From Oligosphaera ethanolica (lineage in GTDB: Bacteria > Verrucomicrobiota > Lentisphaeria > Oligosphaerales > Oligosphaeraceae), in the NCBI RefSeq assembly GCF_030814695.1, contig NZ_JAUSVL010000001.1, forward strand, positions 1,710,227 through 1,774,226: DNA of 64,000 bases, written 5' to 3'. The number at the start of each line of letters is the position of its first letter. Position 1 is the first letter of the stretch. Positions 18,171 through 26,965 of the stretch are shown here, piece by piece. The position numbers and the translations under genes are program-made. The notes beneath the pieces were generated by a model that saw only the letters and a list, made by a program, of their open reading frames with translations, had not been told where the DNA came from and ran no database searches.

Positions 18171-18356
18171 AGCTTCGCCGTCACGCATCGACGCGTGGTT
18201 TTACCCATAATCCCTCTTCCTCGCCTGCATCCAATGTATCCGGCGCTCATCGCACCCTTCCTTTGACATAGCTCATTGCATCCCCGGCAATTGTCAAGCG
18301 CCCTCTTATATAGCCTGTTAAGCATTGCTAGACAAGCCCAACAAGCCCTCCCCCCA

Positions 18357-18395
18357 GCCCTGACAACGGCCCGTGCCGTCGTCGGGGCTTTTTTT
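18357..18395 (+). terminator. Rho-independent terminator
   Basis: A GC-rich stem (GCCCTGACAACGGC against GCCGTCGTCGGGGC, one mismatch, 4-nt loop) followed by seven T residues. No gene is recognised directly upstream on this strand, so a short RNA or a lost gene may have ended here. Confidence 0.75.
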
Positions 18396-18602
18396 ATTGC
18401 GTGGCGGATTAATGAATTCCCTTTTTTTTGCGGGAAAGGTGGTTCAACCGGCACCTTTTTGTTGAATAACGTCAGTGACAGGCAATCCGGCCTGCGGATA
18501 CCCATCCAGAAGCCAAGGACACTGACGATGACCACACCCACCACATGCCTTCTCACGCTGCCGGCAGAAGAGTAGCACGCCGCGAGCCGGCGCGGCCACG
18601 TG

Positions 18603-19286
18603 ATGTCGAGCCACCTGCTGGCCCACTTCCGCGAATCCCCGGCCTTGTACCACAAGGAGGTATCGGGGGAGGTGCCCGACGCCGAGTCGCCCGCCCTGGC
18701 GCTTGGCCGCGCATACCCGTCGTCGCATCGCTCCTCGGGCCGCGCTGCGCGCTATCAGACTATCCGCTGCGCTCCCCTTGCGTCTGCATCACACTGCCTC
18801 ATTCTGGAGGGCCGCCAGGCCTTTGCCGACGAATACCTCGTTGCCGACGGCCCGGTCAATGCCCGCACGGGTGAAGCCTATGGCCGTTCCACCAAGGCCT
18901 ACGCCGAATGGCTGGCATCGCAGGACCGCGACGTCCTTTCGGGCAGGGACTACGGCTTCCTCCTCAAGCTGCAGACGGGCGTCTGGCAGCACGCGTTCGC
19001 CTCCGACCTTCTCAGCGAAGGCGTGGCCGAGGGCGTCATTCGAACCCACTACTGCGACGTGCCCTGCCAGGTCCGTCTGGACTGGCTGTCGGCCAGACAC
19101 GGACTCGTCGATCTCAAGACCTGCGACAGCCTCCGATACTTCGAGAACGACTGTCGCCGCTATGGCTACATCCACCAGCTGGCCTTCTACCGCGCGGTCA
19201 TCCGCCAGGAGTCGGGGGAGACGGTGCCCGTGCACATCATTGCCGTGGAGAAGAACGAGCCCTTCGCGGCGGGGGTGTGGCCTTAA
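18603..19286 (+). pseudogene. RecE-like (exodeoxyribonuclease VIII, PD-(D/E)XK) remnant
   Basis: 227 codons. The N-terminus MSSHLLAHFRESPALYHKE and the core QVRLDWLS...LVDLKTC, with the D...DxK metal and catalytic residues, then RRYGYIHQLAFYRAVI, match prophage RecE/DUF3799 nucleases. Two lesions are visible. About 25 codons (18711-18785) interrupt the expected LGRA-HCLILEG segment in frame. The protein also stops at EPFAAGVWP, short of the usual C-terminus. No ribosome site precedes the ATG. Probably a decayed phage recombination gene. Confidence 0.65.
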
Positions 19287-19381
19287 TTACTTCCTGGAAT
19301 TTAACTCACACACATATATTGTAATGTCAATGTATTACTTTTGTATTATGTTCAGTGCAAGAAAAAAACAGGAGCTGCGTT

Positions 19382-19666
19382 GTGGAAACAACCAAAACAA
19401 CCATTTTTACCGTCCGCTTGGATGCTCAAGTGAAAAAAGACGCCGAACGTCTCTTCCGTGATCTGGGCATGACCTTGTCTTCGGCAGTCAATATTTTCCT
19501 GCATCAGTCTCTGATGGCGCAGGGCTTGCCCTTTCCCGTCCGCAAAGAACAACTCCCGAACAAAGCGACAGTTGCGGCAATGCGCGAAGCCCTTGAACTA
19601 GCGAACGATCCCAACGCCAAAACGTTTTCCTCGGTCGACGAATTGATGCAGGATATGAACGAATGA
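19382..19666 (+). CDS. RelB/DinJ-family antitoxin
   Basis: A 94-aa antitoxin. It starts at the GTG at 19382, with AGGAG seven bases upstream; an in-frame GTG at 19355 has no ribosome site. The N-terminal ribbon-helix-helix (TTIFTVRLDAQVKKDAERLF, then LGMTLSSAVNIFLHQSL) binds DNA. The acidic C-terminus (residues about 65-94) would wrap the toxin. It overlaps the downstream toxin start by four bases (ATGA), the standard coupled arrangement. It should repress its own promoter together with the toxin. Confidence 0.92.
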   Translation: METTKTTIFTVRLDAQVKKDAERLFRDLGMTLSSAVNIFLHQSLMAQGLPFPVRKEQLPNKATVAAMREALELANDPNAKTFSSVDELMQDMNE

Positions 19667-19938
19667 CCTACAATCTCCAAATCACCACGCAATTCAAAAA
19701 AGATTGCAAGCTGATGAAAAAGCGTGGCAAAGATTTGGATGAGTTGCGCACAGTCATTGAAATGCTTCAGGCCGGAACACCTTTGCCAGCAAAATATTAT
19801 GACCACGAGTTGGTCGGCAAGCTAGCCAAATTCCGGGAATGCCACATTCAGCCAGACTGGCTGCTGATTTACCTCGTCATGCAGAACCACCTGGTCCTGA
19901 CTTTGATGCGCACCGGCTCGCATAGTGATTTGTTCTGA
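19663..19938 (+). CDS. YafQ-family mRNA interferase toxin
   Basis: A 91-aa RelE-fold endoribonuclease that cleaves mRNA on the ribosome. Residues matching the YafQ active site are all present: His48, His61, Asp65, Trp66, His87 and Phe91 (motifs YDHEL, CHIQPDW, GSHSDLF). Normal length, translationally coupled to the RelB-like antitoxin. It appears intact and is probably functional. The pair sits between a decayed RecE-like gene and the right 459-bp repeat. Confidence 0.93.
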   Translation: MTYNLQITTQFKKDCKLMKKRGKDLDELRTVIEMLQAGTPLPAKYYDHELVGKLAKFRECHIQPDWLLIYLVMQNHLVLTLMRTGSHSDLF

Positions 19939-19951
19939 AATTGATCAGACA

Positions 19952-20410
19952 CCACTTGCAGGGAAAACAAAAACGCCGTCGAGTGCTTGGACCCGACGGC
20001 GTTCATAAACGTAATGGTGGAGCAAAACCTCGCGAACGAGCCGGCAGTCTCTGTTTTCTTTTATGCGCCGCCAAAGCAGCAGCACCTGACCACTGCTTTT
20101 TTAGCCGACCACCGCCCTACCCGCCGAGAACCATTCCCTGCCTGAATACCCCAAAAGCTGAAGGCCTAAAACGCCAAAAAGTTATCGTCCGCAGACATAA
20201 GCCTACCATAGAAAAGCCCAAGAAATCGACCAAGACCAGAAAGGCCGGCGGACCTGCGTCAAGCACAACTTTGTTAGCCGACTGCCGTCCTGCCCGCCGC
20301 AAGCCATTCCCTGCCTAAAAACCCAAAAAGCTGAAGGCCGATAACGCCGATAAGTTATCCACCGCGAGGATAAACCTACCATGGAAAAACCGTGCTACAC
20401 GACCAAAATG
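19952..20410. repeat. 459-bp direct repeat, right copy
   Basis: Matches 11547-12005 over its full length except for the terminator hairpin at its start. There the stem has changed by compensating substitutions (CGCCGTCG/CGACGGCG instead of CGCCATCG/CGATGGCG), plus an isolated G-to-T change. It ends exactly at the left end of the IS256-like element. Confidence 0.85.
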
Positions 20411-21861
20411 GGGAGTGTGCGTGATTTTCTGTAAATACGCGGAACGGTCGCTCTGCAGGCGACTGGTCGCGCGTAACGCCTTTTGACGCTCATGCAGGCC
20501 ATGGTGCGCCTGTGGCGACCCGACGAGAATGGGACACCATCTCGTCGGAGTCGGGTCGCCACCAGTGCCTGACCGGCTTGCCTGGGCAAAAAAAGTGGTA
20601 AGTTTCCCGAGTCGTCTAAGCTACCAACAAACACGCCTCGGAAAGGACTTACCACAATGTCTGAATGTACCACTGAAAATCCCATTCTGCAATCCATTTT
20701 GGAGCACGGCCTCGACGGCATTGCCGAATCGCTTCGCGTCATGCTCAACGAGGCCATGAGGCTCGAGCGCGAGAACCACCTTCACGCCTCCAGCTATCAG
20801 CGTTCAGCCGAACGTTCCGGCTACGCCAATGGCTACAAAAACAAGACGGTTCATACCCGAGTTGGCAGCATCACTCTGGATGTCCCTCAGACGCGGGATT
20901 CTGATTTCTATCCCTCTTGCCTGGAGCGCGGACTCCGTAGTGAGCGAGCCCTTACGGTGGCTATGGCGGAGATGTACGTGCAAGGCGTCGCAACCAGGAA
21001 TGTCACCGAGATATTGGAGAAAATGTGTGGTCTGGAGGTCAGTGCATCCCAGGTCAGCAAAGCCACGGCGACGTTGGATGCGACCCTGACCGCCTGGCGG
21101 GAACGCCCGTTGTCCGAACCGGTGGATGTCCTTCTGGTTGACGCCCGCTACGAAAAGGTGCGCCGGGATGGCAATGTGCTGGATACGGCCCTGCTGACCG
21201 CCTATGGCATACTTCCCAATGGCCGGCGCAGGGTGCTCGGAGTCAGTGTCGAGCACTCGGAGGCAGAGATCCATTGGCGGAAGTTCTTCGAATCGCTTGC
21301 CGCGCGTGGCCTGCATGGCCTGAAGATGATCGTAAGTGACTCGCACGCCGGCTTGCAGGCGGCGAGAAAAAGCGTCTTTCCCTCCGTGCCATGGCAACGC
21401 TGCCAGTTCCACATCCAGAAAAACGCCACGGCCTACATCCCGAAAAAGACGATGGAGACGGAGGTGCATCGCGATATTCGCACGATCTTCTCCATGCCGT
21501 CCCGGGAGGAGGCGGAAAGTCTGCTCAAACGCACCGCCACGCGCTACAGAGAGGCCAAATTCAAGGACTTGGCCGACTGGATGGAGTCAAACATCCCCGA
21601 AGGCTTCACGGTCTACAGTGTGGCTAAAAACGACTTCGCCAGAAAAAGGTTGCGCACTACCAACATGGTCGAATTCCAAAACAAGGAGTTGAAAAAAAGG
21701 ACTCGCAACATTAGGGTCTTCCCAAACAAGGGGGCGCTCCTGAGAATCGCCTCCGCAATGCTCATTGAACTGGATGAACAATGGCTTTCCGAAGAGAAGG
21801 CCTATATCTGATTTTTCCGTTGACGAAACGGGGAATTTACAGAAAAATGCGTACGTAGCCC
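20411..21861 (+). mobile_element. IS256-like insertion sequence
   Basis: Imperfect terminal inverted repeats of about 26 bp share TTTTCTGTAAAT (left 20411-20437, right about 21834-21861) and enclose one full transposase. No clear 8-9 bp target duplication is visible. The leader holds a strong hairpin (20510-20563, GTGGCGACCC...GGGTCGCCAC) that could limit read-through into the transposase. Confidence 0.8.
20657..21811 (+). CDS. IS256-family (mutator-type) transposase
   Basis: A 384-aa DDE transposase of typical length. The catalytic triad is visible: Asp162 (LLVDARYEK), Asp228 (IVSDSHAGL) and Glu339 in RLRTTNMVEFQNKELKKRTR, followed by FPNKGAL, the family signature. It starts at ATG with GGAAAGGA upstream. 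All motifs are intact, so probably active. Confidence 0.95.
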   Translation: MSECTTENPILQSILEHGLDGIAESLRVMLNEAMRLERENHLHASSYQRSAERSGYANGYKNKTVHTRVGSITLDVPQTRDSDFYPSCLERGLRSERALTVAMAEMYVQGVATRNVTEILEKMCGLEVSASQVSKATATLDATLTAWRERPLSEPVDVLLVDARYEKVRRDGNVLDTALLTAYGILPNGRRRVLGVSVEHSEAEIHWRKFFESLAARGLHGLKMIVSDSHAGLQAARKSVFPSVPWQRCQFHIQKNATAYIPKKTMETEVHRDIRTIFSMPSREEAESLLKRTATRYREAKFKDLADWMESNIPEGFTVYSVAKNDFARKRLRTTNMVEFQNKELKKRTRNIRVFPNKGALLRIASAMLIELDEQWLSEEKAYI

Positions 21862-21996
21862 GCCGCAATGCGGCAGACAACCCCAACGGGCTTGCGACAA
21901 CTCTCATTATTGTTCTCTGTGGTAACGGAATAACAAGCTGCCACGTTGCATTAAGGAGGGATTTTCCCAATACCAAGAAGATGCATTATTTCTGTT

Positions 21997-22024
21997 TTGA
22001 AATAGTCAAAAAACACTATATACT
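21997..22024 (+). promoter_or_regulatory. Predicted promoter of the pseudopilin gene
   Basis: TTGAAA (21997-22002), 16-bp AT-rich spacer, TATACT (22019-22024), 63 bp upstream of the start codon. Confidence 0.55.
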
Positions 22025-22086
22025 CATTGCTGTCCTCGAAGTTGTGGCGTGAGAAGAAAAATCATAAGGTTAGGGAGGATTGTCAC

Positions 22087-22797
22087 ATGATGTCCAGAAA
22101 AAATCGCCAGTCCTGTTTTACCCTGATTGAACTGCTTGTCGTGATAGCAATTATTGCCATTTTGGCGGCCATGCTCTTACCGGCGTTGAGCAAGGCGCGC
22201 GAGAAAGCCCGCACTATCAGCTGCGTCTCCAACATGAAGCAGCTGGGTACGGCAAACATGATGTATTGCCAAGACTATGACGACTTCATTCCCATTGTCT
22301 ACGGAAACAATGGCGCATACGGATCATCAGGCATCGGTCCGTGGTGGTGGGAATTGCTGGGAGAGTCCTATATCGGCGACAGGAAGATTTTCCGCTGCCC
22401 CACGAATCCGACCGGTATCTTGAGCGATTGGCATCGCACTTTGGGCAACAGCGGCAATGGCACCGCCCTTGCCCCCAACGACCATTATCTGCACTACGTC
22501 GCGTTCCAAAAACACAACTACCCCGATGGCGGAGGCGATTGGCGCTCCCGTACCCTTGGCTCATTCAAAAATCCCTCCTCACAGATTTTATATGGCGAAT
22601 ACAGCCAAGCCTACTCACACTGGTGTCCGAGCTGTAACGACGGACAGGAAAATGTCGCCATTTTCATCAGGGACAAGAACTTGCATAATAAGATCATGAA
22701 CAGCACCATGGCGGACGGCCATGTCGAAAGCATCCCGTACCTGAAGCTCTCCAGCGCTTCGGATGGCGGTAATATGATCGGACACAACCAGTTCTAA
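22087..22797 (+). CDS. Pseudopilin-like protein with H-X9-DG motif
   Basis: A 236-aa protein. The start ATG follows AGGGAGG. Residues about 10-35 are a type II/IV prepilin signal: a short basic leader, then [20 protein letters not shown] with the +5 Glu, cleaved and methylated by prepilin peptidase. The remainder is a secreted pseudopilin-like domain. Near the C-terminus, His followed by nine residues and Asp-Gly ([12 protein letters not shown]) is the processing-associated H-X9-DG motif common in Lentisphaerota and Planctomycetota, where dozens of such genes occur per genome. Monocistronic with its own promoter. Its role is not known, probably envelope or secretion-related. Confidence 0.92.
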   Translation: MMSRKNRQSCFTLIELLVVIAIIAILAAMLLPALSKAREKARTISCVSNMKQLGTANMMYCQDYDDFIPIVYGNNGAYGSSGIGPWWWELLGESYIGDRKIFRCPTNPTGILSDWHRTLGNSGNGTALAPNDHYLHYVAFQKHNYPDGGGDWRSRTLGSFKNPSSQILYGEYSQAYSHWCPSCNDGQENVAIFIRDKNLHNKIMNSTMADGHVESIPYLKLSSASDGGNMIGHNQF

Positions 22798-22817
22798 TCT
22801 TTGATGTAGCTACCTGC

Positions 22818-24158
22818 ATGATCAACAACTGCATGCTGAAACGCAAGCAGAACTGGAACTACCGGCAACGCTGCATATACATGATCACGGTGACCGTGGA
22901 AAAACGCCGGCCACTCCTGGGACGGCTGACTGGATGCATCGACAACCCCGCCACCGAATTGAGCGACGTAGGTATGATGGTGGCCCAATGTTGGCAGGAA
23001 ATCCCGGCGCGCTTCCCCGGTGTCTCCCTACTCGAATGGCAGGTGATGCCCGACCACTTCCACGGCATCATTTTCGTGCAAGCGCCTCAAGACAAACCCC
23101 TGGGGGCGATTATCGGCGCCTTCAAAGCGCACAGTACATCCCTTTACCGAGAGGGAATCCGCGCCGATTGCGGCGCGGCACAGAACGAAAGCGCCAGCCC
23201 GGAGGCCCCCCCGGCAAGTCCCGCCCCAAGCGCTCCGTCGCCAAGCCCTCCGCCGGCTGTTCCAGGGCTGGCCGTTCCGTGGCCGGCCGCTTGCGGCCGG
23301 CTTGAAGGCCCCGCCCCAAGCGCTCCTTCGCCAAGCACTCCGCCGGCTGTTCCAGGGCCGGCCGTTCCAGGGCCGGCCGTTCCAGGGCCGGCCGCTTGCG
23401 GCGGGCTTGAAGGCCCCGCCCCAAGCGCTCCTTCGCCAAGCCCTCCGCCGGCTGTTCCAGGGCTGGCCGTTCCGTGGCCGGCCGCTTGCGGCGGGCTTGA
23501 AGGCCCCGCCCCAAGCGCTCCTTCGCCAAGCACTCCGCCGGCTGTTCCAGGGCCGGCCGTTCCGTGGCCGGCCGCTTGCGGCCGGCTTGAAGCACGTCTC
23601 TGGTCACCAGGCTACCAGGACACAATCCTCCTCCACCGCGGGCAATTGGCCAACATGCGGGCTTATATCAAAGACAACCCGCGGCGCCTGGCAGTCAAGC
23701 GGGCGCATCCCGAGCTGTTTCGGATTATTCGCAACTTGTCGATCTGTGGCCATACCTTTGCGGCCATCGGCAATCCCTTTCTACTCGATGCCCCGGTCAA
23801 ACGCCAGGTCCAAATCTCGCGCTCGGTGACCCCAGAGGCCTTGGCCGCGGCCGAAGCTGACCTGCTGGCAGCGGCACTACATGGCGCCGTGCTGGTGTCA
23901 CCATGCATCAGCCCCGGCGAAAAGCAAATAGCCAGGGCGGCACTGCAGGCGGAGCTGCCGCTGATTGTCATTCTGGAAAATGGTTTCCCGGAATTGTACA
24001 AGCCGCCAAAATCTTATTTTGACGCCTGCGCCGCCGGCCGGCTGCTGATGCTGGCGCCCTGGCCGCATCATTCCGACCGGCGCTCGCTAACGCGTGAGCA
24101 ATGCCTGACTCTGAACAGCTTCGCAGAACAAATCACCCAAGAGGACAACACACCATGA
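22818..24158 (+). CDS. REP-associated tyrosine transposase (RAYT, Y1 family) with Pro-rich insert
   Basis: A 446-aa protein. The HUH motif HFH lies in the family signature VMPDHFHGII (residues about 77-86). The likely nucleophilic Tyr is in MRAYIKDNPRRLAVKR (about 277-292). Between them, residues about 120-265 are a Pro/Ala-rich insert built from in-frame repeats of 90-105 bp (starts at 23221, 23311, 23416, 23506), absent from ordinary RAYTs. RAYTs nick and move single-stranded palindromic REP elements. The many covarying hairpin repeats in this window are candidate substrates. The C-terminal 150 residues carry an extra domain of unknown type. The start is uncertain (ATG 22818 or 22833); no ribosome site is obvious. 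Confidence 0.85.
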   Translation: MINNCMLKRKQNWNYRQRCIYMITVTVEKRRPLLGRLTGCIDNPATELSDVGMMVAQCWQEIPARFPGVSLLEWQVMPDHFHGIIFVQAPQDKPLGAIIGAFKAHSTSLYREGIRADCGAAQNESASPEAPPASPAPSAPSPSPPPAVPGLAVPWPAACGRLEGPAPSAPSPSTPPAVPGPAVPGPAVPGPAACGGLEGPAPSAPSPSPPPAVPGLAVPWPAACGGLEGPAPSAPSPSTPPAVPGPAVPWPAACGRLEARLWSPGYQDTILLHRGQLANMRAYIKDNPRRLAVKRAHPELFRIIRNLSICGHTFAAIGNPFLLDAPVKRQVQISRSVTPEALAAAEADLLAAALHGAVLVSPCISPGEKQIARAALQAELPLIVILENGFPELYKPPKSYFDACAAGRLLMLAPWPHHSDRRSLTREQCLTLNSFAEQITQEDNTP

Positions 24159-24306
24159 GCACCAACGCATCGTTGTTGCGGCGTTCGATATCGCCACGAT
24201 AGTACTCGGCAGGCTCAATGTAGCGCGGACCGGCCCCGCGCCAAGCCATCGCGCCGCGCGGGGCGTACGTGTTCTGCCCATCGGTGAATCGAAATTTTGG
24301 CATCAT
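24133..24306 (-). CDS. Small hypothetical protein, 57 aa
   Basis: Reads MMPKFRFTDGQNTYAPRGAM and continues with a Tyr/Arg-rich stretch to a TGA at 24133. AAGGG lies before the double ATG, and codon choice resembles the neighbouring genes. It overlaps the RAYT 3' end by 26 bp on the other strand. Not recognised; possibly part of a transposase-associated or phage gene. Confidence 0.35.
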   Translation of the reverse strand: MMPKFRFTDGQNTYAPRGAMAWRGAGPRYIEPAEYYRGDIERRNNDALVLMVCCPLG

Positions 24307-24359
24307 CCCTTAACCGCGATTACATTCAGTCAATCGCCCAGCCATCAAGGAACACCAGG

Positions 24360-24527
24360 ATGCCAAAATTGAAGTACCAGACTAATCTCAAAGTCCAAGC
24401 CATCACCCGCCACTTTCAAGATGGCGAGCCGCTATCCTCAATCTGCGCGGACCTGCGCGTGCCGCCGGTCGTATGTGAGCAATGGTGCAAGGACGTCATC
24501 AGCGGCCTCCCGTCGTTCTTTGCCTAA
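24360..24527 (+). pseudogene. HTH (transposase-like) gene truncated by IS insertion
   Basis: 55 codons from MPKLKYQTNLKVQAITRHFQ through SSICADLRVPPVVCEQWCKD, an OrfA-like helix-turn-helix. The stop codon lies inside the left terminal repeat of the adjacent IS (GCCTAAAC), so the original 3' part was displaced. No continuation is found beyond the IS at 26471. Confidence 0.55.
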
Positions 24528-26470
24528 ACTTTTCATATTTTTTGATAAATAAAGTAACTACCAGCTTTTTGAGCTTGTTTTTTTGTTTTCTGTAGTTACT
24601 CTTATTTGTTAACAGGAGTAACTACACCAACTCCTGTCAAGGAGGCGCGCATGTCCTATATTGTCCAACAACGTTTTGGCCAAGACCGCGTTCATGTCTA
24701 TGTGGTTGACAGCCATCGGGTCGAGGGCCGGACCTATCCCGTGCAAAAACGGGTTTATCTTGGCGTACTCGACCAGGAGGCATCGGAGCTGCTGCTGGGC
24801 AGGAGCTGCTCCGAGCCCACGGCGGAGCTTGTCGCCCTGCTGCAGGCCAAGGGGATCAGCTACAGCGGGCGCAAGCGCCTGCTTCGCGAAAGGGAGACCG
24901 TGCTCAAGACCCTGACATCCTGTCACGACGTTGAACTGGGCCGCGTCTCTCTGCTTGCGCGACTTGCCAGCGACAGCGGCCTGCATGGTTCCCTGATACG
25001 CGCCTTTGGCGAGCAAGACGCTCAACGCATTTTGGCCGCGGCCAGTTTTGCGTGTTGCGAAGGAGGAGCGCTCTGCCGTCTTGAAGACTGGGCTGACGAC
25101 ACGTCTTTGCGTGACGCGGACCTGTCGTTGTCGCCGTCATCGGTGACTCGGCTGCTTCAGCACCTTGGCGAACATTCAGACCTGCGTAACGACTTTTTTC
25201 GTGCCTGGTTCAAGGCCAGCGGCAACCCGAAAGCTATGATCAGCGACACCACATCCATCTCCAGTTACGCAGAAAAGCTCTGCCTGGCCGAATGGGGGCA
25301 CAATCGTGATGGCGAGCATTTGCCGCAGGTCAACTTGAACGTGGTGTATTCGCGAGAGACGCATCTGCCGTTGTTCTACAGGCTTATACATGGTAGTGTC
25401 GCCGATGTCACAACTCTGATAAACACCTCGCGAGCCATCACTAAGCTCGGCCTGTCAGCCTATACCTTCTCCCTGGACAGAGGGTTCTTCAGCGCAGAAA
25501 ACCTGCATTACCTTCACAACGAAAAGCTGGGCTTCACCATCGGGGTGCCTGTGAGCAACAACCGCGAAGCAGAACGGCTGCTGGATAAAAACCGGCTGAA
25601 GTTCCGTTCCTTCAAGAGCATAGTCACCTTTGATGACACGACGCTACACCACGCGGCGGATACCTACGTAGTGACCAAACACGGACGAAAAGGCGAAAAA
25701 GACAGCTGGTTCGCCGCTACGGCCCATCTCTTTCTGAATAAAAGCGAACGCGCCAGGCAGGAACGCGAACTGGCAGAGCTGCTCCACGGTATCATGACGG
25801 ACTTTTCGCGGACATCCTTCTCCACGCTTGAGGACGCCCAGGCATGGCTGACGGCGATAGCGGGCAAGAGCAAGGCGGACCTCTTCTCGGTCAGGAAAGC
25901 CACCCGCGGCCTGCGCGAGGAAGGCGATTGCGCAGCCATCTCGAAAGAGGGCGATTTCCAGCTCTGTGTGGCCGAAAAGACCTACGCGGCAACGATGAAA
26001 AACCTCGGTATGTTCATGGTGCTCAACAGCGATCGCGAAGCCGACGCCGAACAGACGCTGCGAGACAACCGCAGCCGGGACTGTCAGGAGAAGGTTTTCG
26101 ACATTCTGAAAAACTCAACGGGCAACGATCGCCTGCGCTCCGCCGGCGATGACAGCGTTGAAGGACGGCTTTTCCTCGCCTTTATCGCCGTGACGCTGTT
26201 CAAGTTGCTTGAGAACGCGCTCCGCAAGGCCGATCTGCTGGGACACGTTTCGGTCAACAAGGCCCTTGACCAGGCACGGAAGCTCAGGGCCGTAGCCCAC
26301 GCCGATGGTTCCAGAATCGTGGCCGAAGTGCCAATCAAGGTGAGGGAGATATTCGAGGTCGTGGCCCCGGGGCTGCTCACGGCACTCGCCGTCGACCCGG
26401 GAAGCGCTACCGCCACCGCCAGGCGATGGCAAAAAAATGTAGTTACTTCCAAGAGATGAAAAGTTTAGGC
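24522..26470 (+). mobile_element. IS1634-like insertion sequence, copy 2
   Basis: 15-bp inverted ends GCCTAAACTTTTCAT (24522-24536 and complement at 26456-26470), with a second internal match (AAGTAACTAC), around one intact transposase. Its right side abuts a fragment of the 459-bp repeat family. Confidence 0.82.
24651..26459 (+). CDS. IS1634-like transposase
   Basis: A 602-aa DDE transposase starting at the ATG at 24651 after AAGGAGG. Recognisable blocks: SDTTSISSYAEKLCLAEWGH (first Asp), FSLDRGFFSAENLHYL (second Asp), and a C-terminal EKVFDILKN...GRLFLAFIAV block replacing the GLRPxYH form of the element at 12180. It therefore belongs to another subgroup (IS1634/ISMac1-like). Full length and apparently intact. 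Confidence 0.88.
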   Translation: MSYIVQQRFGQDRVHVYVVDSHRVEGRTYPVQKRVYLGVLDQEASELLLGRSCSEPTAELVALLQAKGISYSGRKRLLRERETVLKTLTSCHDVELGRVSLLARLASDSGLHGSLIRAFGEQDAQRILAAASFACCEGGALCRLEDWADDTSLRDADLSLSPSSVTRLLQHLGEHSDLRNDFFRAWFKASGNPKAMISDTTSISSYAEKLCLAEWGHNRDGEHLPQVNLNVVYSRETHLPLFYRLIHGSVADVTTLINTSRAITKLGLSAYTFSLDRGFFSAENLHYLHNEKLGFTIGVPVSNNREAERLLDKNRLKFRSFKSIVTFDDTTLHHAADTYVVTKHGRKGEKDSWFAATAHLFLNKSERARQERELAELLHGIMTDFSRTSFSTLEDAQAWLTAIAGKSKADLFSVRKATRGLREEGDCAAISKEGDFQLCVAEKTYAATMKNLGMFMVLNSDREADAEQTLRDNRSRDCQEKVFDILKNSTGNDRLRSAGDDSVEGRLFLAFIAVTLFKLLENALRKADLLGHVSVNKALDQARKLRAVAHADGSRIVAEVPIKVREIFEVVAPGLLTALAVDPGSATATARRWQKNVVTSKR

Positions 26471-26473
26471 TGA

Positions 26474-26565
26474 AAACCCCAAAAGCTGAAGGCTCAAAAC
26501 ACCAAAAAGTTATCGTCCGCAGACATAAGCCTACCATAGAAAAGCCCAAGAAATCGACCAGGATA
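26474..26565. repeat. Fragment of the 459-bp repeat family
   Basis: Bases from GAAAACCCCAAAAGCTGAAGG to the CCCAAGAAATCGACCA block match positions about 11745-11830 and 20150-20235. Confidence 0.8.
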
Positions 26566-26656
26566 ATCACGGCCACGCCAGCGGGTAGGCGTCAAGCCTC
26601 CTCGCTGCCATACCCCGCGCATAGCCGGATGGTCGTGTTTGTGTTAGCGTTATACA

Positions 26657-26845
26657 TCAGTGTCTTGAAACGGTGTGGACAAAGATGTAGAACAGAAACC
26701 AGAGAACCGATAGTATGGAGAACAGCGCGGCATGACGCTTCCTCCCATGCAAACGCAGAGCCGCAATGATACCCAAGGGCAGCCAACCGTAAACCACGAG
26801 AATAAACAAAATGCCCTGAAATGCGTCCACGGCAAAAGACATCAT
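26657..26845 (-). CDS. Small two-TM membrane protein, 62 aa
   Basis: Begins MMSFAVDAFQGILFILVVYG. Two hydrophobic segments (residues about 9-30 and 40-58) are separated by a basic loop (RLHGRKRH). The ATG at 26845 overlaps the stop of the 36-aa gene upstream (ATGATG arrangement) and GAGGG precedes it, indicating translational coupling. Family unknown; a holin- or toxin-like role is possible but not supported by any motif. Confidence 0.6.
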   Translation of the reverse strand: MMSFAVDAFQGILFILVVYGWLPLGIIAALRLHGRKRHAALFSILSVLWFLFYIFVHTVSRH

Positions 26846-26952
26846 TTTCCCTCGAGGTAGAGCAGGCACTGGTGGAGGACGCTGGCGGCGATTATGATGG
26901 CTTGCTGCAAGTGAATCGGCAGGTCGGGTTTCGGTTGTTTCGGGGTACTCAT
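26842..26952 (-). CDS. Conserved small protein, copy 2 (36 aa)
   Basis: Shares MSTPKQPKPDLPIHLQQAII and AASVL with the 40-aa copies at 14263 and 34450, but its C-terminus is different (LHQCLLYLEGK) and its stop overlaps the start of the two-TM protein. It has the same AGGAGA ribosome site and hairpin leader. It follows a large membrane-protein gene, whereas copy 1 follows a SUMF1 gene. Confidence 0.65.
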   Translation of the reverse strand: MSTPKQPKPDLPIHLQQAIIIAASVLHQCLLYLEGK

Positions 26953-26965
26953 GGTCATCTCCTGG

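Noticed and set aside
23122..23625. 167-codon minus-strand repeat protein
   Set aside because: Antisense of the proline-rich repeats in the RAYT gene.
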